Source of the DNA: Trichuris trichiura
Lineage: Eukaryota > Nematoda > Enoplea > Trichinellida > Trichuridae
Reading direction: 5' to 3'
NCBI GenBank assembly: GCA_037903355.1
Contig: JBAJFE010000023.1
Coordinates: forward strand, 1,612,001-1,676,000
Length of the DNA: 64,000 nt
The notes beneath the pieces are model-generated. The model made no database searches. It was not told the DNA's origin and worked only from the letters and a program-made list of their open reading frames with translations. Positions 24,801-36,619 of the stretch are shown here, in pieces. A program made the translations under genes and the position numbers. How positions within the stretch are numbered: position 1 is the first letter of the stretch; each line of letters starts with the position of its first letter.

Positions 24801-27279
24801 ATGCATACATGAAGGTGCCAAAGCACTGGTGCACTGAAATAACCAAACATTACACAAGATACGAGTCATTGCTGCATACCAACCATAACGAAAATCACTC
24901 CGCATTAGCGTTTTGGAAGACATCGAAACTTGACTATACACAATTTGAATCTTCCTTGAGTATGAACGCTTCGTTTCCTTCATTGCCGCACGCACTGAAT
25001 ATGAAAGGAATTTGAACGTATGGAATGGCAGCTTGGACTCTACATTGCCATCTAGAGTGACGTAATTCGTCTGCAGTAAAGCATTCAGCTTCCAGAAACT
25101 GCGGATCTGAAGGCTCCTCTCATTGTTCTTCTTATGTTCAGTGTGGTTTCCGTGAAACAGGTACGCCAAAAGCAAACATGTGAAAGACTAGGCGCTCACA
25201 TCAGAGAGCGAAATTCCAACACGACCGTACATTTCGTCTTCATTCGTCGTACAAATCGTAGTAACACTTGCAACACCGCGGAAGCTTACTGAGCACACGT
25301 TCTCTTGGCGCCATTGTAGCCACTAGCTGCACCATGTCGAAGAAAGCTTCTGAGCTTAAGCATACACACACGTACTTCATCAATCAAAGCTTTGCTGTGA
25401 TTATAACGCAGACTTGCTCTCATGCCATCAGGCATAGACCAAGCGGAGGCATGAGTCACTTTCTTTACGGACGTGAAGTATTATTGCGTTGAAATTCGAC
25501 TGCCCAACGATGTTCTGCGCACCAGAAAAGTGTTTCAGTGCTGTGATCAGGATAGTAAAGAAAGCAGTCGCGGTCGAAAGCCGTTGGGTGTCTGTCATGA
25601 CGTACCATAACGGTGCTTAACTGTGCTCAAATGCGTTGAACAATACGTATGCCATGCGCAAGCCGCTATCACCAGCTTTTCTTTTCTCCTACACGCATTT
25701 CTTCATTGTCAACCGTCAAAGCTGTTAATTTTTCGGTTGGAATTCCAACATTCGAAATGTACGCACTATTGTACTTGCTTTCGCAAGGATTCTTTGCAAC
25801 CAGGCAAAATTGTCGAAAACAGCCGTCTAAGCAAAAAGCATGCCTTTGTTGAGGAAGTTGAATGGAAAGAAGGAACCACTACTGGAAGCCCGTCAAAAGA
25901 CGTTGACGAGGCACTGCAAAGATTTGAATGAGCATTGCGCAAGCGTCTCAACGTGGAAGGGACAAACCTGAATAAAATTTCCTCATCCACTTGAAAGTAA
26001 CGGAGAAGGAGAGTTGGTGAACAGTGACCGCAGCACTTCACAATTGTGGTCCTAAGCCATGTGGATTCATCAACTGCGTGAGGTTCAATGTCATTTAGCG
26101 GGCCCGTAAACACGAGTGACCTTTCAGGAGCCGCCCGGAATGGCAAGCTCTCCTCTACTCAGATAATGAGGTGAGGTTTTTGGACTAATCAAGGTATGCA
26201 AGAGCACGTATGCGGTTCTGTGGTTGCGGCGGCAAAATCTTAGTAGGCTGATGTCAGTTGTCCCATATGGTAGGAGGTAGCATTATGCACAGATCATTTG
26301 CGTGTCGCACTGCCACTGTTTCATCTGTTGTCCGCCTTTCACAGACAATGCAAATTTTGGATTCGGAAACACGTGAGAGGTTTTCACTTGGCAGCGGAAA
26401 CGTCTTAATCGCAGTAGCCGCGGCGATAACCTGAATACCAACTTTGAATCAGTATCTTCTACCATAGGCACTCTCGCTTGTGTCATAGCAGCAACTCCAT
26501 GACAGAGCTGCCAGCACCATACAGTTACCAGCTTGCTGCGGCCTATGCTGCCTGATTGCATTCTCGCTTTGTGAAGTGGGCACCCTGCATCCATACCGTA
26601 GACAGAATTCTTTTGCTTTCGTTTGCTGTTCTTCTTCACAGCTGACTGAGTTCATTGCTGTTTTGTGCTTTGTTCGTCCTATCGCTCAGTTCTGATACCC
26701 GTACCAGCTCCTCAGTCCACCAGTTCTTCCTTCAGTGCACACACTCGACATAAACGTTTCTGTCTGGCAAAGCTACCAGCTTTTCCCGTTGTAACATTGA
26801 AAGCGTTCGTGTGATTTTCTGGTCACCCAAAACAGCATCTTGTCTTTTCAGTAGGTTTTGAAGTTACGTGTAGAGTAACCAAGCTAGCTGTTTGCTCTTG
26901 CGATCCAGGAAATAGGAACAAACCACGACTTGGAAGTCAGCAGCAGAACAGAGTCAGTCGGGAGTAACGACGAACAGTAAAAGTAGTATACCTCTGAGCA
27001 GCACCAATAATTTGGATTTAACTATTATGGTCACCGTTGAGTGGACGTCAACGTAAAACCACCGTAAATGCTCACTAACGGCTGCGTTTCAACCTTGTTA
27101 AACAGGTTAACGCTAACACATCCAAATGGGCAACTGCTTACAAATGTTCAACTGAGCATCAACGTGGAAAATGACGCAGTGCAGCGACGCCAGAAGGGAG
27201 CTTAACCAGACGTTGTTTACCATAACAGACCATCATGTGAACATGAGAAGACACTTCACTATGAGCTGTGATCATGAGC
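21900..27279. repeat. Array unit 2, about 5.4 kb
   Basis: The order after B is: an LTR-free site at about 22,350; a block at 22,441-22,740; module H (tttagccgccataatttaat) at about 23,212; module I (gtctacagaagctttcacc) at about 23,842; the Cys-rich minus-strand frame at about 24,400; the block at about 24,830; F at about 25,375; E at about 25,642; D at about 26,003; and A at about 26,605. Relative to unit 3, about 1 kb between E and D, including C, is missing. No intact gene is found. Confidence 0.7.
24316..24516 (-). other. Recurring minus-strand Cys-rich reading frame
   Basis: A frame of 66 codons includes APCEMDMCCAQNDELCPGKK. The equivalent place in unit 3 (about 29,850-29,755, minus) reads TCEMDTCCAGNHELCPEK. 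The inverted copy (about 1,965-2,029, plus) reads ACETHACCDRNHEFCP. The spacing C-E-x-x-x-C-C-x-x-N-x-E-x-C-P is kept in all three despite nucleotide divergence. I do not recognise the family. It may be a decayed exon, or chance conservation among recent duplicates. Confidence 0.3.
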
Positions 27280-30200
27280 CACATGTGACCATCGTATGGA
27301 CATCATGTGACCATAACTGCTCAGTACTACAGCAAGGTCAAATAGACGTCACCAAGAATGCTCACCTTCGCTTCGTGACGTGAAATGTTGTGAGCTCTGG
27401 CGAATCAGCTTAATGAAACAACGTAATTAGCTCAGATGTCCGTAAAATCACGTAAATGTTTCCACGCACAATGCAGAAATGATACATCGCCCACTTTAAG
27501 CAACATCTGAGTGTTTAGCGCCTTGAGGGAGCATTCCATAACTTCTCCAAGACACTTTCCAAGCAGCAAGTATACTGCTAACATAATTTTGAGAAGTTGT
27601 TTCCCAGGAAAGGCGAGTTCTGAGCACTAAGGCCGGTTCATTTCTTGAAATCGATCACAGATATGGCGCCGAGTATAAGCTTTTGATTCCAAAGTGTGGG
27701 CAACTGAAAACTGCTTCAACGACGTGTACATAGATCGTGATCAGTCAATCGGCATTGCAGAAATCGAAACAACACACGAATGTCTGTCTTCACGCGCTCA
27801 TACCGATCACTGTGGACGTACATCTGCTGTCGGAGCTCAAGCCGCAGTGAAATTGAAAGTGACCAGACGTGATCGAAGCTTTCCTTTCTGTGATTAACTT
27901 GAACAGGTATAAAGACAATGCAGCCAGTCGAATAAACGCTTTTCCACAAACCAACAATGATGAAATGACTAAAATGGAAGCCGGCACAGACACTACCGGA
28001 AACACTAACATTCCATTCGTGCAGAAAAGAGGAAATGGTTTCCTCAAAGCGTTCATGATTAGACGACCTTATCAGCAATCCACTGGCGGCAGACATGTCT
28101 GTGAACATCAGCACCTGCCAGTTAATCGTTGCAGCTGCATAGCTTGCTGAAACGACGGCTTGTACGTACAAGCGATCATCTCATAGATGCAGTGTTCGCT
28201 TTTTAGCAACTCGTTGCTTCATGAACTCATGTTTCAAAGATTGCTCTTAACTTGTCGCAGTCATTATATCCTAAACCACGGTATCCTACAACAGTTAATC
28301 ATTTAGGAACTGTGTGAGAAAGCATATTCCTTCGTATACGTACCTGCAACGGAAACGTACTCTCTAATGACTGCAGAAGTTTGTAGAATGCAAAGCCGCC
28401 AAAATTTCAGCAGCTGCGAGACGCACCGGCAAATGTAGTCATTTCGAAGTGCAATGAATCATCAAAACAGCGAAAGGTCCAAAAGGAAAAAAACGAAGTC
28501 TGTTTTAGCGACTTGACGCTATTAGTCGTCGTTAAGCCTCCACTCTTAGAGAAAATGAAAACTTGGAAAGTTGTCTCGGCTGTCTGACTTTCTTGAAAAC
28601 CCAATAGACGTTCGACAAGTTCAGGCACTTGCAGGGAGTGATTAGCCGCCGTAATTTAATCGCCCTGAGATACTAGTGTCCTCCATACGAACACTTCTGC
28701 GAAAGTTTCACAACTCCTTCAGGAACACCAAACGCCGATAAGATGACCACATTAGTTAACTTCTTCTTTAAGAATGGAAGCTGATGAGGTGGCTGAAACA
28801 AGCTGAATGCAAACTCACATTCAGTATCACCAGACATTGCGTCCGTGAACGTCAACGACAAATCTTTTACAGCTCATGAGCGTCCAGTAGACAAAAGTCG
28901 CCGTTTGGGTCTCATCTTAACCATGCTGCAAACTTGCAAGGTATATAACAGAGCCAATAAGTTCAATAACATTTTCGCCAACAGCCGCACGTCGTATCGT
29001 GATTTTAAAGCATTATTTGGTTGGACGAAAGCATACCCATTGGACAACCGGTGGCAGGCAATAATGAAGCTCTTCAGCTATGATACGCCTCAGTTTACTT
29101 GAGTGAACCTGACCATCAGTCACTTAATCTGGCACCATTAATTCGCTGTCAACAGCGTGGCAAGCCCATTTGACTGACTTACAAACCCATTGGGGCTTGG
29201 TAGTTGGGTTCCCTGATCTAACTATCTTCCTGGCCGACGGTGATCGAGCGCCCGACTTAAACAGCACGTCTACAGAAACGCTCACCAACTGGCCTATCAA
29301 CTTTCCGTCGTTGGCATCCGGAGCCCTACATTTGGTAGCACACACTGCAAGAGAACCTTTGCTAAGCGGTCGTCCGGTAAAACAGCAACATGCTGACTCG
29401 CATGCATGTCGGCAGCAATCAGAAGTTGAGCCTTCTAAGGAACATGTTTGGTGCTGTGTCTTCATCTTCACTTCTATATAAGGAGCATTCAAGTCAAGTG
29501 CGTCGATGACAACGGGTTGAGTGACTTGGGCAAGCCTTCTTTTCTCTCCGTAAAAGCACTCTTTCTGTGGAAGGTACATGGAGAGATTGAGTCAATTCGC
29601 AAGTTTGCAACAAATGGAGCAGTCCAGACGATTTTAGAAATGAATACATGGAGGATCAGCTAACAGCCTTTACAGGCTGATCACATCAGGGCGATTAGGC
29701 GAAGCAACAATCTTCAGGAAAGCATTTCAGCTTTCCAAACCATTGAACGCTCCCACTTCTCTTTTCTGGGCACAATTCATGGTTCCCGGCACAACAGGTA
29801 TCCATTTCACAAGTTGCTTCGTTCGTCAGGACTAATGCAATGAGGTAACCGTTCAACATGGAACAGTATTCACTCTCAAAAAAATGACCACGTTAACAAG
29901 GCCAAAACATTCGTGCCAAATCTGATTCTAGTATTAGTCGCAGAACTGGAAATAGGAGACCAGTAGCTCTAGGTACATCAAAGCGCGATTACTCTCCACT
30001 TCGCGTCGCTTGTGCATCTTATCGTCAGGCTTCATGCAAGTATCGCAGAAGAATCAAATGTAATGGCACAGGTAAGTGCGAAGTATCATTAAAACAATCC
30101 TTTGCGCGATAAGTTTGACCATGATGAACTCAGGCATCCATCAGCATTAGCCGTAGCTGCAAACAGCTCACCGAAAGAAGAACCTATTTCTTCTGCAGTT

Positions 30201-33200
30201 GCGCGATTGATTTGCGCTATGAAATGCATACATGGCGGTGCGAACGCACTCAGGCACTGAAATAACCAAAAATTACACAGGGTATGAGTCATTATTGCAT
30301 ACGTACCCTAAAGAAAATTACTTCGTTTCAGCGTTTTGGAAGACATCAAAATTTAACTACACACAATTTCAGTCTTCCTTGAATATCAACACTTCGCTTC
30401 CTTCATTGCTGTGTGCGCTGAACATGGAGAACTGAACTCGAACGTACGCAATGGCAGCTTGGACTCTACATTGTCATCTAGAGTGACGTAATTCGTCTGC
30501 AGTAAAGCATTTAGCTTCGAGAAACTGAGGCTCTGAAGGCTGCTCTCATTGTTCTTCTTATGTTCAGTGTGGTTTCCGTGAAACAGAAACGCCGAAAGCA
30601 GACATGTGAAAGACCACACGCTGGCTACAGAAACTGTAGTAGCAACATGACCGCACATTTCGTCTACATTCGTCATACAAAAGCTAATGATGCTTGCAAC
30701 ACAGCGGAAGCAATCTGAGCACACGTACTCTTGCCGCCATAGTAGCCACTGGCTGCACCATGTCAAGGAAAACTTCTGAGCTGAAGACTGAACACATGTC
30801 TTTCATCAATCAAACCTTTGCTGTGATTATATTCCAGGTTGGCTTTTATGCCATTGAACATAGACCAAGTGGAGACAAGAGTCATTTTCCCCTGGAACGT
30901 ATAGCATTATTGCGTTGGAATTCGACTTCCTGACGGTGTTCCGCGCATCAGCAAAGTGCTCGGACGCTGTACTCACGACAGTAACGAAGACAGTCTTGGT
31001 CGAAAGGAGTTGGGTGTCTGTGCTCAAATGCGTGGAACCGTAAGTCTATCATGCGGAAGCCGCTAACACAGCTTTTCTTTACTCTGACACGCATTTCTTC
31101 ATTGTCAACCTCGTGAGCTGCCAATTTCTCCGTTGGCTTCCAACAATCGAAGTGCACAGACAACTGTACATGCTTTCACAAAGTACCTTTGAATGTAGGC
31201 AAAATCGTCGAAAACAGTCGTCTAAGCAACGAGCGTGTCCCTGTTGGCAGTAGAGAATAACACCGGGACAACAGTACGCCTGTTTCAGAGAATGCCTCTG
31301 TATATGGTCGTCTTGCCCGTTTAATACCCGTAATGGGTAGTTGGCATGCCACGGCTGATGCGGTTTTGCCAATGACGTCACCGCCCACTGGCCGCTCCGT
31401 GTGAGGCAGGAATTCGAGGCTTCGACTTGCGCCCAATACTGAGTCGACCAAAAGGACGTCTTGATTCGGTTTTACGCATCTGCAGTAAAAGAGATCATCG
31501 TGAGTCCACCATTTTCGCTGTAAGCACGTTAGCGCATTGGATCGCCTCACAGGCATGCGTCGTGCAGACCATTCCACCATTAGAAAATGACGTCCGATAA
31601 TGACAGAACTCCACAAAAGGCACTGGTATAAAGTGGAGGACAATCGAATCTTTGTGAAAACGAACGAGCGCTTCGGTCAACTTGCAAGTCTCATCTTAGA
31701 ATGTAGACTGTAGACGTGCACTGATCATGCTATGAGTACACCGACATTACTCAGCAGAGCACAGCCGTATTGATCCGGGACGTATTTGGCGAGCAGTTAA
31801 CATTTAAAATATGCTCGGCGAATTTCTGACACTGCTTCTGCTCACATGGCGTGCATTAGTTAAGCAGCTATTCACGTCTTCTTCTTTCTTATCGAGGCAA
31901 AATTGGTCACTGCGCGGAACGCCAGAGTCACTATTCTAATCACAGCATTGTCGAAACTGTTCCACAAGGGAAGGCACAAGCAAGAATTCTCCGTTGACTT
32001 CGTATGCGATGGAGTTGTGTGCGAAGACAACAACACTGATAGAATATGTTTACAGTGCTGACTTCACGCTCTCCCATAGAAGGAATGTTTCACTTTGCAT
32101 CCATTCAAACGCAGCATCTGCTTTGTAAAAGGCAAGCAGAACGTAACGTGAAGTGAGCAGCCTTCTTCTGCCACTAACTTTTGGCAGTATTTGAGTTGCG
32201 TCATTGGGCCAGCAAATCAGCATTAAAAATGACAGAGCCCACACTTTTTCCATTTCATAGTATAACCTCTGTGTAAGCTTCGAACAACCCAGTTTTCGCT
32301 GCACACGTTGGCGTCTTTGTAGAAGCCTTGACGTTCTCTTCTCTATTCAATATCGACACCCTGATAGTGTGAGCAGCACTGTCGAATGGGGTCTTGACTA
32401 CCGGAAAGCCCCAAGAAAGCCTTGACGAAGTACTGAAAAACAGTCCAATGGATACTGCACAAGCTTACGAACATGGAAAGAACAAACCTGAATAAAGCAT
32501 TATCAGGGACGTCAAAGCAACGAAAAAGGACAGTTGGTGGAGAGTGCCTGTAGTACTTCAGAATTGCAGTGTGCAGCCATACCCTTTCATAAGTTGGGCG
32601 TGTTTGGGTGTCATTTAGCTGGCCCATCAAGACGCGCAATCTTCCTGGAGCCAAGTCGAATTGCAAGTTCTCTTCAGCTCTGATAATAGGATGCATTGTG
32701 TGAACTAACAGAGTTATGCAAGACGACGCTGGCGCTTCTGTGGTTCCGAGGACACTTTAGTTGGCAGAGCTGAGCTCTCCAGTATGCTAGTAGTTAACCG
32801 AAAGCAGAAATCATTTGCGTCTCGCAATGCCACTGTTTCATCTGTTATCTGCCTTTCACAGATAACGCGAATTTTGGATTCCTGTGCGTCTAGCTGATTT
32901 CCACTTTGATAACGGAAACGCATTCTTAGCAGTAGCCATAACCATACTTTGAATACCATATTTCCGTCAGAATCTTCTATCATAGGGCAGCCTCTCTTCA
33001 GTGCAAGCAGCACTTAACATGACAAGGCTGCTGAGAGCGTACGGTTATCAGCTCGCTGCCGCCCATGCTGACTAATCGCATTCCAGGTTTGTGAAGTGGG
33101 CACGCTGCTTCCATGTCGTAGACAGAACTGCTTCGCTTTCATTTGCTGCTCTTCTTCACGGCTAACTTAGCGTATTGCAATTTTGTGCTTTGTTTGTTCC

Positions 33201-34357
33201 ATCGCAAAACTTCAATACCCGTATCAGCTCCTCTATTCATCAGTTCTTCTTTCAGTGCACACATTCGACATGAGGCGTTCTGCTGGGCAAAGCCGTCAGT
33301 TTTTACTGCTTGAATTCTGAAAACTTGGGTATAGCTTTTTGGATAGGCAAACACCACCGTGTCTTTTTAGTGCAGTTTGAAGTAAGGGCTCATGTAATCT
33401 ACATTCCTGTTCGCGTTTCGCAATTCATAAATTGGGAACAAACCACGACTTGCAAGTCAGCAGCACAACAAAATCAATCAATGGCGACGAGAAAAAATAA
33501 CAGTAGTATACCTCTGAGCAGCAGCAATTATTTGGACGTAACCATTATGGAGACCGTTGAGTGGAGGTCAACGTAAGACCACTTTGAATGCATACTAACG
33601 TCACCGTTCCAATAGATGATAACCGCAACTTCATAGACCGACCTGCGTTGACTGCACAAAATTGAAAGACGGCAGCAAACTAGGCACGTGCACTGTGCTC
33701 TGCTCTGCTCTGCGCATAGTAAGTATGGTTGTTTCGTTGAACAGAATAACATTAACATATCCAAATGGGAGACCGCTCGCAAATGTTCAACTAATCATCA
33801 ACGAAGAAAATGAGGCAGTGCAGTAACGCCGGCAGCGATGTTAACCAGACGCTGTTTACCATTACGGACCATCATATTAACATGAGAAGACGCTTCACTA
33901 TGAGGTGTGATCATGAGGCACATGTGACCATCATGTGATCATAACTGCTCAGCACTGCAATGAGGTCAAATTGAGGTCACGAAGAAAGCTCACTTTCGCT
34001 TCGTGGCGTGAAATGTTGTATGCTTCAGCAAATCAGCTTAATCGAACAACGTAATTAACTGAAGTCTCTATAAGGCCGCATATATTTTTGTGCACACAGA
34101 GCAGCAGTGAAACTCTGGCCACTTTAGAGAACATCTGAAGGTTAAGCGCTTTAAAGGAGCATTCCAAAACGTATCCCAGACGCTTTCTGGATAGCAAGTA
34201 TGCTACTAAGAAAGTTTTGAGTTGTTTCTCAGAAAAGGCGAGTTCGGAGCATCAACGTCGATTTGTTTCTTGAGATGGATCACCACTATAGCGTTGATTA
34301 TAAGCTTCTGCTTCCAAGGTATTAGGAGCGAAAAATGGTTCCACGTCGTGTACATAG
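27280..34357. repeat. Array unit 3 plus the recent about 3-kb duplicate
   Basis: The order is: B (about 27,280), the block at 27,870-28,150, H (about 28,640), I (about 29,270), the Cys-rich frame (about 29,800), the block at about 30,250, F (about 30,800), E (about 31,038), C (about 32,097), D (about 32,526), A (about 33,124) and B (about 33,918). From about 32.0 kb onward it is very close to about 14.7-17.0 kb. Earlier parts are closer to unit 2. No intact gene, tRNA or rRNA is recognised. Confidence 0.7.
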
Positions 34358-34787
34358 TGTAATTGCTCAGCTAGCTTCCATGCTTCGTTAGAAAGGAATC
34401 CATTCGATGTCCAGATGAATACACGACAAAACGAACTACGAAGGAGAAATAAAGAGAGACGCAACCGGACGACACAAGCGCAGTCTTCACACTGACCACC
34501 ACCGCCGGCAATGACCGCTTTATATACCTTTTCTCTGAGTAAATACCTCGGGTCATTGCATAATTGCGTGTTTGCCACGTGCTTCCCTAATTGCTGAAGT
34601 AAAATGATTGGTCAGTTTGGCCACGGCTAACTTCGGTGACCTTTCTCGTGACTGCCGTGGTCACATGAGCTTGTTTGCCACGTACTTCCCTAATTGTCGA
34701 AGTAAAATGATTGGTCAGTTTGGCCACGGCTAACTTCGGTGACCTTCCTCGTGACTGCCGTGGTCACATGAGCACTTGTTTATTACA
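34358..34787 (-). mobile_element. Solo-LTR-like insertion, copy 2
   Basis: This is the same element as at 17,019, at the same position in its unit. It begins TGTAAT and ends ATTACA, with flanks catag (34,353-34,357) and cataa (34,788-34,792). It is 430 bp because a 103-bp part is tandemly duplicated (34,570-34,672 and 34,673-34,775). The shared site and flanks indicate one insertion followed by duplication of the host unit. Divergence between the two copies would date the duplication, not the insertion. Confidence 0.7.
34491..34526 (-). promoter_or_regulatory. Core promoter in LTR copy 2: TATA box and initiator
   Basis: On the minus strand TATATAAAG spans 34,526-34,518 and TCAGT spans 34,495-34,491. 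The initiator A (34,493) is 31 bp after the first T of TATAAA, exactly as in copy 1. The upstream CCAAT-type accaatca occurs twice because of the 103-bp duplication. Transcription would run leftward through units 3 and 2. Confidence 0.5.
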
Positions 34788-35095
34788 CATAAATTATGAC
34801 TAATCAATCGGCAATGCGGAAATGGAAGCAACACACAAGTGTTACTTACCATTCATTCATACCCATAACTGCGGAGGTACATCTGCTATCCGACTTCAAC
34901 CTGCAGTGAAATTGAAATTGACCACAGACCATGGAAGTTTTTCTCGCTGCAACTAAATATTGTGTAAGTGCCTTCCCAGCCGAAGAGTTAAGACAGTAGG
35001 GTCAGTCGAATAAACGCTATTCCGCCAACCATATCGAAATTACCAGGATGGAAGCGGGCACAGTCACAAGTCAATGTGATTCACGAGCGGAGTCA
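34788..35095. repeat. Array tail and its right edge
   Basis: Sequence matching 17,343-17,640 runs to about 35,090 (gattcacgagcgg). Beyond that no array module is seen anywhere in the window, so this is the right boundary of the array. Confidence 0.6.
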
Positions 35096-35193
35096 ATTCC
35101 TCTCTTTGGAGATTCATTCACGAGCGATACAAATGGCGTTCTGTTAATATGGATTGGCCGCTCCGCCGTTATCAAAGGTCGCTCAAACCTCTC

Positions 35194-35922
35194 CGCCGCG
35201 GAGGCGTTAAGAAGCTAAAAGAGAAAATTGGCCGCTTTCGTCCGGCAATGAATCTTTGAGTTCCAAAATTGGTGTTCGTAATGCGCTTTAGTTATGTAAC
35301 CTACCAGTGGTATTAGCAGCCGTCTATGCCCACCTACGCGGTTTCAAATCGTTCCGTTCTGCTGCCAGCGCATATAGGGAAACTTCCATAACTACGCATC
35401 GTTCGGCGACTGATCTTAGACGGAAAGAAGGTGATGTGATTACGCATGTAATGAAACCGGTGTTCCTGCTTTTCTCAAAGAAAAGGGCCACCATTAAATG
35501 CGGTTACGGTAAAGAGGTGGAATTCAGGTAGTGGACATTTTAAGATTATTCCCGAAGTCTCCAACCTCCCCCACCGTTCCATTAGCTGCGCACAGGCATG
35601 GCGAGCGTCTACTTTTTGAGCGGAATCTAGATGTAGCCGTTGTCCGCCGCGGAGGTGTGTAGAAGCCGAAAGAGAAAATTGAGCGCTTTCGTCCGGCATA
35701 GAATCTTTGCGTTCCAGAATTCGTGTTCGTAATGCCCGTTAATTAAATAACGGATCAGTGGTATCCGCAGCCGCCTATGCCCATCTCCGCGGTTTCAAAT
35801 CGTTCATTTCTGCGGTCCGTGCATATAGGCAAAGCTCAATAACTGCGCATGCGTAGTCGACCTAACTTCCGCGGAAGGAAAGCGGTGGGCATACGCATCC
35901 GTTGAAACCGGTGTTCCTAGTT
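35194..35922. repeat. Diverged direct repeat, about 280 bp, offset about 455 bp
   Basis: Blocks at about 35,194-35,475 and about 35,648-35,922 share ccgccgcggagg, gcgctttcgtccggca, cagtggtat...gcagccg, cgcggtttcaaatcgtt and gaaaccggtgttcct in the same order. No reading frame is shared across both. It sits between the array edge and the aminotransferase gene. Confidence 0.8.
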
Positions 35923-36420
35923 AATCTTACTGTTTTCCACTTTTTCTGCTGGACGGCCCTTGGTACAGTACGCGGAAGTGAAATCAAGTACTGTGATACG
36001 TGTAACTTCGTGCCTGCTAAGTTTAAGCCTAAAAATCAAATCCTAATAGTTCTGGACGTCCTAGGCGACTTGTGCTTAAGCCTAAAATCAACATGTGCTC
36101 TAGTTAGCCTGCCTGCGGTTACCGGAAAAAATGGAACTTAATTTTAGTTCCACCTGCTGTAGTCACAAAAGATCTTAGAAAGAAAGACGAAAAGTTTTTT
36201 AGAAGTCGAACGATCACTCGGCTTATTACTGTCCGCACAGCAGTCATGGATTATTTACGCCATACTCGGTATTCTTGAGGTACATACTCAGCAGCGGATC
36301 CTATACCCGCGTCAAATACTTTGGGAGGGGAAAAACGACTTTAAAAATGACGCTGCGCACTTCTGCAGTAAGCTGGATTATTGATTGCAAAGTACTCTTA
36401 GCTTTTCAAACAAAATAATC

Positions 36421-36426
36421 TTTATT
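36421..36426 (-). terminator. Poly(A) signal of the alanine aminotransferase gene
   Basis: On the minus strand this reads AATAAA, about 210 nt downstream of the intact-frame stop at 36,634-36,636. Confidence 0.5.
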
Positions 36427-36619
36427 CAGCTTAAAATTTAACTTTCAGTCTTAAAAGCGGCAGTCGAACGATACGCACTTATAAGCTTAGAAAAATGTAT
36501 GCATATATTAAAATTATTTTAATTTCTGAGCAAAAATCAGCCGTCAGAAGCTACGCATGAGAAAGATGACAGTCCACACGAGCTTATGGTTAAAAATAGC
36601 AAGTAAAATGAGAAGAGAC

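Noticed and set aside
24678..25175. 165-codon minus-strand frame, the longest in the array
   Set aside because: The equivalent places in unit 3 and in the inverted copy at 1-1.7 kb are broken by stops and shifts, and no family is recognised.
31176..31643. 155-codon minus-strand frame
   Set aside because: The paralogous block at about 13.9-14.3 kb contains several stops and frameshifts in the aligned frame, so coding constraint is not supported.
1..35095. CRISPR array, bacterial contamination or an integrated virus as the source of the repeat array
   Set aside because: No short regular repeats with unique spacers, no bacterial gene packing, and no recognisable viral genes; modules are kb-scale and diverged.
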